From the NCBI GenBank assembly GCA_041395105.1, contig JAWLBB010000001.1:620001-684000 (forward strand): a stretch of 64,000 nt of DNA. Reading direction: 5' to 3'. The position numbers were made by a program, and so were the translations under genes. Of this stretch, positions 17,392-24,130 are shown piece by piece; the stretch's first letter is position 1, and each line of letters begins with the position of its first letter. The DNA comes from Opitutaceae bacterium (GTDB taxonomy: Bacteria > Verrucomicrobiota > Verrucomicrobiia > Opitutales > Opitutaceae). The notes under the pieces were generated by a model that saw nothing but the letters and a program-made list of their open reading frames with translations, was not told where the DNA came from and made no database searches.

Positions 17392-17457
17392 TGTAGCCGC
17401 CCCAGTCTCCTGGGGCGTTTCAACGTGGGTTTGCGGCAAGGGACTGCCGCCACTACA
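17392..17457 (-). repeat. 66-bp paired-hairpin repeat, family 1 copy C
   Basis: Read on the minus strand, hairpin 1 is GCGGCA, loop GTCCCT, TGCCGC and hairpin 2 is CGCCCCA, loop GGAGAC, TGGGGCG, inside TGTAGT and GGCTACA ends. Loop pairing is reduced to five of six positions including a wobble. It follows the minus-strand aldo/keto reductase stop by 41 bp and has the same orientation as that gene. Confidence 0.9.
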
Positions 17458-17498
17458 ACTCGTGATTCCTTCTGAACGTCGCGGATCTTTTGACCGCG

Positions 17499-18398
17499 CT
17501 AGACCTGGCCGACCCAGTCGTCGGCGGCGGTCACGCGCCAGCGCTCCCGGATCGCTTCATACTGTTCCGGAGCGAGGGGTCGATGGGCTGCGATGGCCGC
17601 ATTCTGTTGCCAGCGACCGGGCTTGGTCGTGCCGACGATGGCGGTGTGAACGCCCGGGGTGGAGAGGGTGAAGCGCAGGGCGACATCGACGCCGGTGGCC
17701 ACGTCGCCGGTCAGGAAGGGGTAATCGAGGTCTTTCAGCCGCCGGAAATACGGGCGGGCATAGGGATCGGCGTCGCGTTCCGAGGCGTATTGCCAGGCGG
17801 CGTTGGCGATCGGGCGCTTCGCGATGACTCCCATGGCCCGTTCCATGGCGAGCGGCAGGACGTGGTCGAGAACCTGCTGGTCGGCGATGTTCACGGAGGT
17901 CTCGAGGACGTCGAAGAGACCGCTCGCCACCGCGGTGTAGGCATCCTGTCCATCCCCGCTGTAGCCGACGAAACGGGTCAGGCCCTTGCGCTGCAGGTCC
18001 TGGAGGACGGCGGTGGCATCACCGCGCTCAAGGATGTCCCGCCCGCAGCTGTGGAGCATGACGAGATCGACGCGGTCGGTCTTCAGCCTCTTGAGGCTTC
18101 GCTCGACCGAGCGGAGGATCAGGTCGGGATCCCAATCCTCGCCCTCGAGTCCGGACGCGTGGCCGCATTTGGTGAAAAGAAGGAATTCGTCGCGCCGGTG
18201 CCCGACGGCCTGGCCGATCTTTTCTTCGCTGTCGGCGTAGCAGGCGGCGGTGTCGATGACATTGAGGCCGGCATCGAGGGCGGAATTGAGGAGGGGGGTG
18301 ACCTCGTCCTGCGGGACGGCACGAAAACCGATCTCGGCTCCTCCGAACCCGAGAACGCTGACCTCCATCCCGGTCGCACCCATGCATCTCTTTTCCAT
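17499..18398 (-). CDS. Aldo/keto reductase family protein (second copy)
   Basis: This 299-residue protein is only distantly like the one at 10205. The barrel signatures are LGFGGAEIGF, NVIDTAACYADSEEKIGQAV with Asp and Tyr, LLFTKCGHA with Lys, and DLVMLHSCGRD with His. The end holds LRFTLSTPGVHTAIVGTTKP, the usual cofactor-binding strand. It lacks a signal peptide. The shorter length and the VMLHS form suggest the oxidoreductase subgroup often placed with sugar-catabolism genes in Verrucomicrobiota and Planctomycetes, but no catabolic genes adjoin it. The start ATG at 18398 is divergent from the FadL-like gene across a 225-bp region that should hold both promoters. Confidence 0.9.
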   Translation of the reverse strand: MEKRCMGATGMEVSVLGFGGAEIGFRAVPQDEVTPLLNSALDAGLNVIDTAACYADSEEKIGQAVGHRRDEFLLFTKCGHASGLEGEDWDPDLILRSVERSLKRLKTDRVDLVMLHSCGRDILERGDATAVLQDLQRKGLTRFVGYSGDGQDAYTAVASGLFDVLETSVNIADQQVLDHVLPLAMERAMGVIAKRPIANAAWQYASERDADPYARPYFRRLKDLDYPFLTGDVATGVDVALRFTLSTPGVHTAIVGTTKPGRWQQNAAIAAHRPLAPEQYEAIRERWRVTAADDWVGQV

Positions 18399-18623
18399 AG
18401 ACGGACCATAGTAGGCTCCGTGCCCGATGGTGCAACGGATCTTTCTCGAGAGGTGCCTTTTGCGGGTATCGGGTCTGGATCAGTCTATAACCAATCCTAA
18501 TATATTCATGAATGCAAATATAGTTTAATTAATGCATGCGGTTCTACAAAATATGCGCAGAAATGCACAGGATCCGATGCGATGATGGGATTTCAGACAG
18601 AACGAACCCCGACCTTGAATCTG
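18399..18623. promoter_or_regulatory. Divergent promoter region, AT-rich
   Basis: This gap separates a minus-strand reductase from the plus-strand sulfur/cytochrome block. Bases ~18480-18550 are markedly AT-rich and include the palindrome ATTCATGAAT at 18504-18513, nested in an outer TATATT/AATATA pair spanning 18501-18522, and TTAATTAA just after. It is the likeliest promoter and operator zone for the downstream operon; no sigma-factor consensus is convincing. Confidence 0.5.
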
Positions 18624-20033
18624 ATGAAAGCACGACAGACCCTTCCCATCCTTACCATACTGGCTGCAGCCGCCTCGGCGTCGACGGCCTTCGCCACCAA
18701 TGGCATGAACCTGGAGGGTTACGGCCCGCAAGCCACCGCCATGGGTGGTGCTTCGTTGGCCTTCGACAACGGGACGGCGGCGGTGATGAACAATCCGGCC
18801 ACCCTCTCGCTCATGGAGGAGGCCAATCGCCTGGATCTGGCCATCGGGATGCTCGGACCGGACATCACTGCGACGAACAACATCATCGGCCAGAGTGCGG
18901 ATTCCCAGAGCACCGCGTTCTGGATGCCGGCCATGGGTTATGCCCATCGGGCCGGTGACATGGTTTTCGGCTTCGGTGTCTTCGGGCAGGGCGGAATGGG
19001 TTGCGAATACCTGCCGGATTCCTGGCGCGGGCTCGGCTTCGGGCTGGAGAACCGCACGGAGGTGTCGATCGGCCGGGCCATCGTACCGTTTGCGACGAAG
19101 GTGACCGACAAGCTCCACCTGGCGGCCTCGGTCGATTTCGTCTGGGCCGGGATGGATCTGAAGATGGCCATGGGTGGCGCCCAGTTCTTTGATCTGATCG
19201 ATCCGACCCAGCAGGTCTTCGGGCGGGCCGGCGGCACGCTGGTGCAGAGCCTCGGCCAGATCCTCCAGGGAATGCCCCCTGGCACCTCGGTCGACTATGC
19301 CTACTTCGATTTTTCCAACAGCAGCGATTTCACCGGCGAGGCCAAGGGTTATGGCTGGGCGGGCAAGCTCGGGGTGGTCTACGAAGCGTCGTCCGATCTC
19401 ACCCTCGGCCTGACCTATCATTCCAAGACCAGTCTCTCGGATCTCGATACGTCGAATGGCCAGGTCAGTTTCCAGCTGGATATCCCGGGGATGGGCAAGT
19501 TCCCCCAGACCCTGAACGGTGAGATTTCGGTGATCGATTTCGAGTGGCCTTCCATGCTGGCCGGTGGCGTGGCCTATCGCCCGACCCCCAGGATCCTGCT
19601 CGCGCTCGATCTCAAACAGGTCTTCTGGTCGAGTGTCATGGACAATTTCAATATGCGCTTTGTCTCTTCGGATGACGCCTCGAATGGACAACTCGCCGGG
19701 CAGGACCTCAATGCCCAGCTTTACCAGGACTGGAGTGACCAGACTGTCTTCGCCCTTGGCGGCGCCTTCAAGATCACCGACCAGTGGACGGTCCGGGCGG
19801 GCTACAACTACGGGTCGGATCCGGTCCCCAGCCAGTATCTGAACTGTCTCTTCCCGGCCATCGTGCAATCCCACATCACGGGCGGCATCGGGTATGCCTG
19901 GAATGCAAGTTCGAGCATCGATTTCTCGGTGGTTTACGGCCTGAACACGACCGATACGAGCGGCTACAACGTGACGATCGATCACAGTCAGCTGAACTTC
20001 CAGTTTATGTACAGCTACCGCTTCGGCAAGTAG
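18624..20033 (+). CDS. FadL/OmpP1/TodX-family outer-membrane transport protein
   Basis: From ATG 18624 (MKARQTLPILTILAAAASAS) the product is 469 residues with a clean signal peptide ending at AFA. The mature start NGMNLEGYGPQATAMGGASL, then AVMNNPATLSLM, is the classic N-terminal hatch region of FadL-type channels, and the protein ends with aromatic-rich strands closing on YSYRFGK, a typical barrel terminus. FadL proteins pass hydrophobic molecules through the outer membrane. Here it heads a gene row with a sulfide:quinone reductase 32 bp downstream, so a sulfur or polysulfide cargo is possible but only inferred. An in-frame ATG at 18582 would place 14 residues before the signal peptide and is less likely. 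Confidence 0.9.
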   Translation: MKARQTLPILTILAAAASASTAFATNGMNLEGYGPQATAMGGASLAFDNGTAAVMNNPATLSLMEEANRLDLAIGMLGPDITATNNIIGQSADSQSTAFWMPAMGYAHRAGDMVFGFGVFGQGGMGCEYLPDSWRGLGFGLENRTEVSIGRAIVPFATKVTDKLHLAASVDFVWAGMDLKMAMGGAQFFDLIDPTQQVFGRAGGTLVQSLGQILQGMPPGTSVDYAYFDFSNSSDFTGEAKGYGWAGKLGVVYEASSDLTLGLTYHSKTSLSDLDTSNGQVSFQLDIPGMGKFPQTLNGEISVIDFEWPSMLAGGVAYRPTPRILLALDLKQVFWSSVMDNFNMRFVSSDDASNGQLAGQDLNAQLYQDWSDQTVFALGGAFKITDQWTVRAGYNYGSDPVPSQYLNCLFPAIVQSHITGGIGYAWNASSSIDFSVVYGLNTTDTSGYNVTIDHSQLNFQFMYSYRFGK

Positions 20034-20065
20034 GGGGCACCAGGAACAAGAAAGGACGACCGGAA

Positions 20066-21295
20066 ATGAAGAAGCTACTCATCCTCGGAGGCGGAACCGC
20101 GGGGACCATCATGGCCAACAAGCTGGTGCCGGTGCTTGATCCGGCCCAGTGGCAGATCACGGTCGTCGACAAGTCCAAGGAGCACCATTACCAGCCGGGT
20201 TATCTCTTCATCCCCTTCGGGATCTACAACCCGCGTGATGTGATCAAGCCGAAGGGAGACTACCTGCCTCCGGGAGTCGAGGTCATCTATGAAGACGTCG
20301 AGGTGATCGAACCGGACCAGAACCGGATCAAACTGGCCGGGGGGCGGGTGGTCGGCTATGATCTGCTCATCCTCGCCACCGGTGCCCATATCAGCCCGGC
20401 GGAAACCGAAGGGATGCTCGGTGAGCAATGGCATAAGTCGATCTTCGATTTCTACACCCTGGAAGGGGCGAGCGCCCTCGCCCGGTTCTTCAAGTCATGG
20501 GAAGGCGGTCGCCTGGTCATCAACGTGGTCGAGATGCCGATCAAGTGCCCGGTGGCCCCGCTGGAGTTCGCGTTTCTGGCGGACTGGTTCTTCACTGAGC
20601 AGGGCATCCGCGACAAGGTGGAGATCGAGTATGTGACCCCGCTGCCGGGTGCCTTCACCAAGCCGAAAGCCTCCCAGCTGTTGGGCGATTTTCTGGACCG
20701 CAAGAATATCCACCTGACTCCCGATTATGCAGTCGGCCGGGTCGAGGCGGGGGCGAAGAAAATCGTTTCCTGGGACGAGCGCGAAATCGCCTACGACGTC
20801 CTCGTCACAGTGCCGACGAACAAGGGCGACGATCTGATCGAGCGCTCGGGGATGGGTGACGAGCTGAATTTCGTGCCGACGGACAAGCAGACCCTGCGCT
20901 CGATCAAGTATGAGAATGTCTTCGCGCTGGGAGATGCCACCGATCTGCCCAGTTCCAAGGCCGGATCGGTCGCGCATTTCCAGGCCGACATCCTTTTCGA
21001 GAACATTCTGGCAACGATGGATGGACGGCCCCTGCGGGCGCATTTCGACGGTCATGCCAACTGCTTCATCGAGTCCGGATTCGGAAAGGGCCTGTTGATC
21101 GACTTCAACTACGACACGGAGCCCCTGCCCGGGAAATTTCCCCTGCCGGGCGTGGGGCCCTTCTCGCTGCTTGAGGAAACCAAGATGAACCACTACGGTA
21201 AGATGATGTTCCGGTGGGTTTACTGGAACCTTCTCCTGCGTGGGGCCGAACTGCCGATCGAGTCCCATATGTCGATGGCTGGAAAGCGGGTCTGA
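20066..21295 (+). CDS. Sulfide:quinone oxidoreductase-like FAD flavoprotein
   Basis: The 409-residue product starts at ATG 20066 after an AGAAAGGA-type ribosome site. It has the two-dinucleotide-binding-domain layout of SQR: LILGGGTAG at 6-13, VVDKSKEHHYQPGYLFIPFG at 33-52, LILATGAH at 101-108 and VFALGDATDLPSSKAG at 285-300. Two cysteines remain, Cys161 (MPIKCPVAPLE) and Cys333 (HANCFIESGFGKG), positions that correspond to the redox-active pair of SQR; a third cysteine found in some classes is absent. SQR oxidises sulfide and passes electrons to membrane quinone. The TusE and DsrE genes downstream support sulfur chemistry. The SQR subtype is not settled. Confidence 0.88.
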   Translation: MKKLLILGGGTAGTIMANKLVPVLDPAQWQITVVDKSKEHHYQPGYLFIPFGIYNPRDVIKPKGDYLPPGVEVIYEDVEVIEPDQNRIKLAGGRVVGYDLLILATGAHISPAETEGMLGEQWHKSIFDFYTLEGASALARFFKSWEGGRLVINVVEMPIKCPVAPLEFAFLADWFFTEQGIRDKVEIEYVTPLPGAFTKPKASQLLGDFLDRKNIHLTPDYAVGRVEAGAKKIVSWDEREIAYDVLVTVPTNKGDDLIERSGMGDELNFVPTDKQTLRSIKYENVFALGDATDLPSSKAGSVAHFQADILFENILATMDGRPLRAHFDGHANCFIESGFGKGLLIDFNYDTEPLPGKFPLPGVGPFSLLEETKMNHYGKMMFRWVYWNLLLRGAELPIESHMSMAGKRV

Positions 21296-21297
21296 TC

Positions 21298-21996
21298 ATG
21301 GACGACGCGAAACTCAGTGAGCAATTGGCCGTTCTGGACCGGAAGCTCGACCTGATCTCCGGAGAGATGGAAGCGCTCCGGCGCTACCGGCTCGAACTCG
21401 AGGATCTCAAGGAGGACCTGACCCGGGTGGCCAGGGACGTTTTCCAGACCGCGATCGAGGAGATGGAAGAGGTCGCTCCGTTTGTTCACAGCGGCGACTT
21501 CGTTCACCTCGCCCGCAAGCTTCTCCGCAATACCCGCAACGTGGCGACGCTGACCACCCAGGTGGAAAGCGCGATGGATTTCACCCGCGATGCGACCCCT
21601 CTGGGCAAGGAACTCTTCAATGATCTCTTGAACCGACTGGATGAACTCGACCGCAAGGGCTATTTTGAGTTCATCCGTGAGCTCTTCAACGTGGCCGACC
21701 GGGTGGTGACGACCTACTCGGTGGAAGACGTCCGCCTCCTGGCCGACAACGTGGTCGCGATCCTCGAGACGGTCAAGGGGCTGACCCAGCCCGAGATGCT
21801 CCAGTCGATCAACAACGCGATGGTCGTCTACCGGAAGCTTGATTTTGACTCCGTCGAGGAGATTTCCCTCTGGAAGGCCTTCCGGGAGATCAATCGTCCG
21901 GAAATGCGCCGGGCTCTCGGTTTCCTCATGACCTTCATGCGCAATCTTAGTGAACACCCGACCCTGAGTTCCTCTGGGAAGGATGCGGTCGGCTGA
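21298..21996 (+). CDS. DUF1641 protein
   Basis: The 232-residue product starts at ATG 21298, two bases after the SQR stop, so translational coupling is likely. It is largely alpha-helical with no signal peptide or membrane segment. An N-terminal coiled-coil-like part (LSEQLAVLDRKLDLISGEME) is followed by helices ending in EMRRALGFLMTFMRNL, the phrase I associate with DUF1641. DUF1641 proteins are repeatedly found next to SQR and formate dehydrogenase genes; their biochemical role is unknown. The tight linkage here suggests it assists or anchors the SQR at the membrane, which is inference. Confidence 0.82.
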   Translation: MDDAKLSEQLAVLDRKLDLISGEMEALRRYRLELEDLKEDLTRVARDVFQTAIEEMEEVAPFVHSGDFVHLARKLLRNTRNVATLTTQVESAMDFTRDATPLGKELFNDLLNRLDELDRKGYFEFIRELFNVADRVVTTYSVEDVRLLADNVVAILETVKGLTQPEMLQSINNAMVVYRKLDFDSVEEISLWKAFREINRPEMRRALGFLMTFMRNLSEHPTLSSSGKDAVG

Positions 21997-22041
21997 ACCT
22001 CGGACAATCCCTCAACCCTCAATCCCAAGACACTGACACCC

Positions 22042-22359
22042 ATGGCAACCAAGACAATTGCAGGCAAAGAAATCGATTTCGACGACGACAACTTCATGAC
22101 GGACCACACCCAGTGGGACGAATCGGTGGCGGCGGTTCTCGCCGCCGAGGAAGGCATCGCGGCGCTGACCGACCGGCACATGGCGGTCATTAAGTTCATG
22201 CGCAAGGAGTTCCAGGAGAAGGGCACGGGACCCTCAATTCGCCGTCTGACCAAGGAGAGCGGGGTTCCGACCAAGGAACTCTACGAACTTTTCCCGGGGG
22301 GACCCGCCAAGAAGGCCGCCCGGATCGCGGGGATCAAGAAGCCCCAGGGCTGCATCTGA
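22042..22359 (+). CDS. TusE/DsrC-family sulfur carrier
   Basis: The 105-residue protein has the family's usual length and fold signature: a C-terminal arm (GGPAKKAARIAGIKKPQGCI) carrying the penultimate Cys104, which accepts persulfide. DsrC proper has a second cysteine about ten residues earlier in this arm; here those positions are Ala and Arg, so the protein is TusE-like rather than a two-cysteine DsrC. TusE/DsrC proteins receive sulfane sulfur from DsrE-type partners, and a DsrE-like gene follows 49 bp downstream. With SQR upstream, it probably takes sulfur from SQR-made persulfide in the cytoplasm. No dsrAB or tusBCD genes are in the window. Confidence 0.88.
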   Translation: MATKTIAGKEIDFDDDNFMTDHTQWDESVAAVLAAEEGIAALTDRHMAVIKFMRKEFQEKGTGPSIRRLTKESGVPTKELYELFPGGPAKKAARIAGIKKPQGCI

Positions 22360-22408
22360 TTCCCTGAACCATCTCTACCGACCCGTAGACCATAGAGAGG
22401 ATTTCATC

Positions 22409-22918
22409 ATGACCGCTCCGACCAAGACCGCCGACAAGATCACCAAAGTATCCATCATCGTATCCAAAGGATCACTCGACGGGATCTACCCGGGCCTGAT
22501 CATGGCCAACGGGGCCCGGATGGAGGGCATCGAGGCCAACCTCTTCTTCACCTTCTTCGGCCTCTACGCCGTGATGAAGAACTTTCAGGACAAGATCCGC
22601 ATTGCCACGGTGGGCAATCCCGCCATGCGGGTGCCGTCGGCGACCGGGATGCCTCTGCCGACCATTCTCGGCCTGATACCGGGGATGTCGGCTTTCGCGA
22701 CCCACATGATGAACAAGGAGATGGACAAGCTGGACATCCCGCCGATCGGCGAGTTCATCGAGATGATCAGCGATGCGGGCGGTCACCTCTACGCCTGCAA
22801 GGCGACGGTCGACATGTTCCACCTCAAGGCGGACGATTTTGTGCCCCAGATGGAGAAAGTCCTCACGGTGGGGGATTTCTACGAACTGGCTGCCGGCGGC
22901 GAGATCATCTTCACCTGA
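22409..22918 (+). CDS. DsrE/DsrF-like sulfurtransferase
   Basis: The 169-residue protein starts at ATG 22409 after an AGAGAGGA ribosome site. It resembles the larger DsrE2-type branch of the DsrE/F/H family: a beta strand (KVSIIVSKGSLDG), helices with IMANGARMEGIEANLFFTFF, and the conserved block GGHLYACKATVDMF whose Cys130 is the only cysteine and the likely persulfide carrier. Such proteins hand sulfur to TusE/DsrC, encoded just upstream. It may be peripherally membrane-associated, since it has hydrophobic stretches around residues 43-56 and 82-98. It ends the first transcription unit; a 404-bp gap follows. Confidence 0.85.
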   Translation: MTAPTKTADKITKVSIIVSKGSLDGIYPGLIMANGARMEGIEANLFFTFFGLYAVMKNFQDKIRIATVGNPAMRVPSATGMPLPTILGLIPGMSAFATHMMNKEMDKLDIPPIGEFIEMISDAGGHLYACKATVDMFHLKADDFVPQMEKVLTVGDFYELAAGGEIIFT

Positions 22919-23322
22919 GGCCCGTTGGTTCGGCTATTACGCTGCGCAACAGGCGCTCTGGAGGCGCAGGCCAGGCCTGCGCCCGCGGAGGGTGGTCCGG
23001 AGATGAACCGCCGGCTGCCTGAGCGACCCGGATTCCGGGAAAAACCCATTACCCGAATTAATAGGGAACAAATTCTGGATTGGCAGAAGATGACTTGAGC
23101 TGGCCAAAATCTGCGGAGTCCTGCATTAGTGATTCTGATACTGTTTTCGACGTTGAAGAACCCCCGGGAATTTCCCGGAATCTCCCCCAGAACCCTAAAC
23201 GACCTACCCAGACGAAAACCGCACCCACATACTGGCGCGCAGTCCTCACTTCGAATCCCGCCCCGTCATGCGGAGGGATCCGACGGACCAATCCGTCTGC
23301 GACCACTATTTAGGAAATCGCC
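22919..23322. other. 404-bp gap with a perfect GC palindrome; probable second promoter
   Basis: Bases 22963-22983 form a perfect inverted repeat (GGCGCAGGCC, one central base, GGCCTGCGCC), 44 bp after the DsrE stop. It could end the first transcript, although no T-run follows. The rest, less GC-rich after 23040, contains no credible gene and probably carries the promoter for the cytochrome genes. I could not match a sigma-factor consensus. Confidence 0.55.
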
Positions 23323-24099
23323 ATGATCGCACTGAAGAAACGTACCCTCCGTCGAATCGCATTCGTTGCCGTCTCGGCATGGATCCTCGCGGTGATCTCT
23401 TGCACCACCGTAAGCCGGGTGGTTCTCTCTCCGCCAGCGGTGGCGGGGGCGAGCTTCGTCGGCTCCACCGAGTGTGCGGATTGTCATGGCGACCTGGTCG
23501 AAGGCTTTGCCGATTCGACCCATTCGAAGCTCATGGTGGCGAGCGTGGCGAACGAGACGGGCTGCGAGAGCTGCCACGGCCCCGGCAGTCTGCATGTACA
23601 GTCCGGTGGTTCGCCGCTCAAGATCGTCAATCCGGGTCGTTCGAGCAACGTCTGCTTCGAGTGCCATCTCGACAAGCAGGGTGAGTTCCGGCTTGAGCAT
23701 TCGCATCCGGTGCTGGACGGAAAGGTGTCCTGTTCGGATTGCCACGACCCGCACAAGGGTCCGGCCGTTGCCTTCGGCGGGATGAACCTGGCCTCGATCA
23801 ACGACAGTTGCGTTGAGTGCCATCAGGCGCAGCGCGGTCCCTACGTCTTCGAGCATGAGGCGGCCCGCGAAGGCTGCACCGTCTGCCACTCGCCGCACGG
23901 GTCGGTCAATGCCAAGATGCTGAAGTCCCGCAATGCCACCCTCTGTCTGCAGTGCCACTTCCAGGAGCAGACCGCAGACGGCGCCGTTCAAATCGGTGGC
24001 CGCGACCACCGCAGTTTCCTGCCCCGCGGGACCTGCTGGACTGCCGGCTGTCATGAGGCAGTCCACGGTTCCCACGTCAACTCCTCCCTCCGATTCTAG
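23323..24099 (+). CDS. Octaheme c-type cytochrome, MtrA/DmsE-like, probable lipoprotein
   Basis: The 258-residue protein has a signal region ending LAVISC, a lipobox with Cys27 as the lipidation site. Seven CXXCH heme motifs start at residues 51, 81, 111, 137, 163, 185 and 208, and an eighth, CWTAGCH at 238, has four residues between the cysteines. The doubled-CXXCH spacing (for example CSDCHDPHKG, CTVCHSPHGS) is typical of DmsE/MtrA/PioA periplasmic cytochromes, which normally carry ten hemes in about 300 residues. The MtrB-like barrel gene follows by 31 bp, which strongly supports an outer-membrane electron conduit. The last heme site and the lipobox are unusual for that family. Confidence 0.88.
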   Translation: MIALKKRTLRRIAFVAVSAWILAVISCTTVSRVVLSPPAVAGASFVGSTECADCHGDLVEGFADSTHSKLMVASVANETGCESCHGPGSLHVQSGGSPLKIVNPGRSSNVCFECHLDKQGEFRLEHSHPVLDGKVSCSDCHDPHKGPAVAFGGMNLASINDSCVECHQAQRGPYVFEHEAAREGCTVCHSPHGSVNAKMLKSRNATLCLQCHFQEQTADGAVQIGGRDHRSFLPRGTCWTAGCHEAVHGSHVNSSLRF

Positions 24100-24130
24100 T
24101 CCCTAACCGCTCGAAGAGATCCATCCTGTC

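Noticed and set aside
17262..17453. N-terminal extension of the large GGGKSE gene
   Set aside because: The extra 64 codons translate a copy of the family 1 repeat and its flank, not protein-like sequence.
18525..19985. 486-residue open frame on the minus strand
   Set aside because: Antisense to the FadL-like gene, whose signal peptide and family motifs are clear.
23240..23280. Possible tRNA T-arm (TTCGAATCC near 23250)
   Set aside because: The flanking bases do not form the required 5-bp stem and no acceptor or anticodon arms can be drawn.
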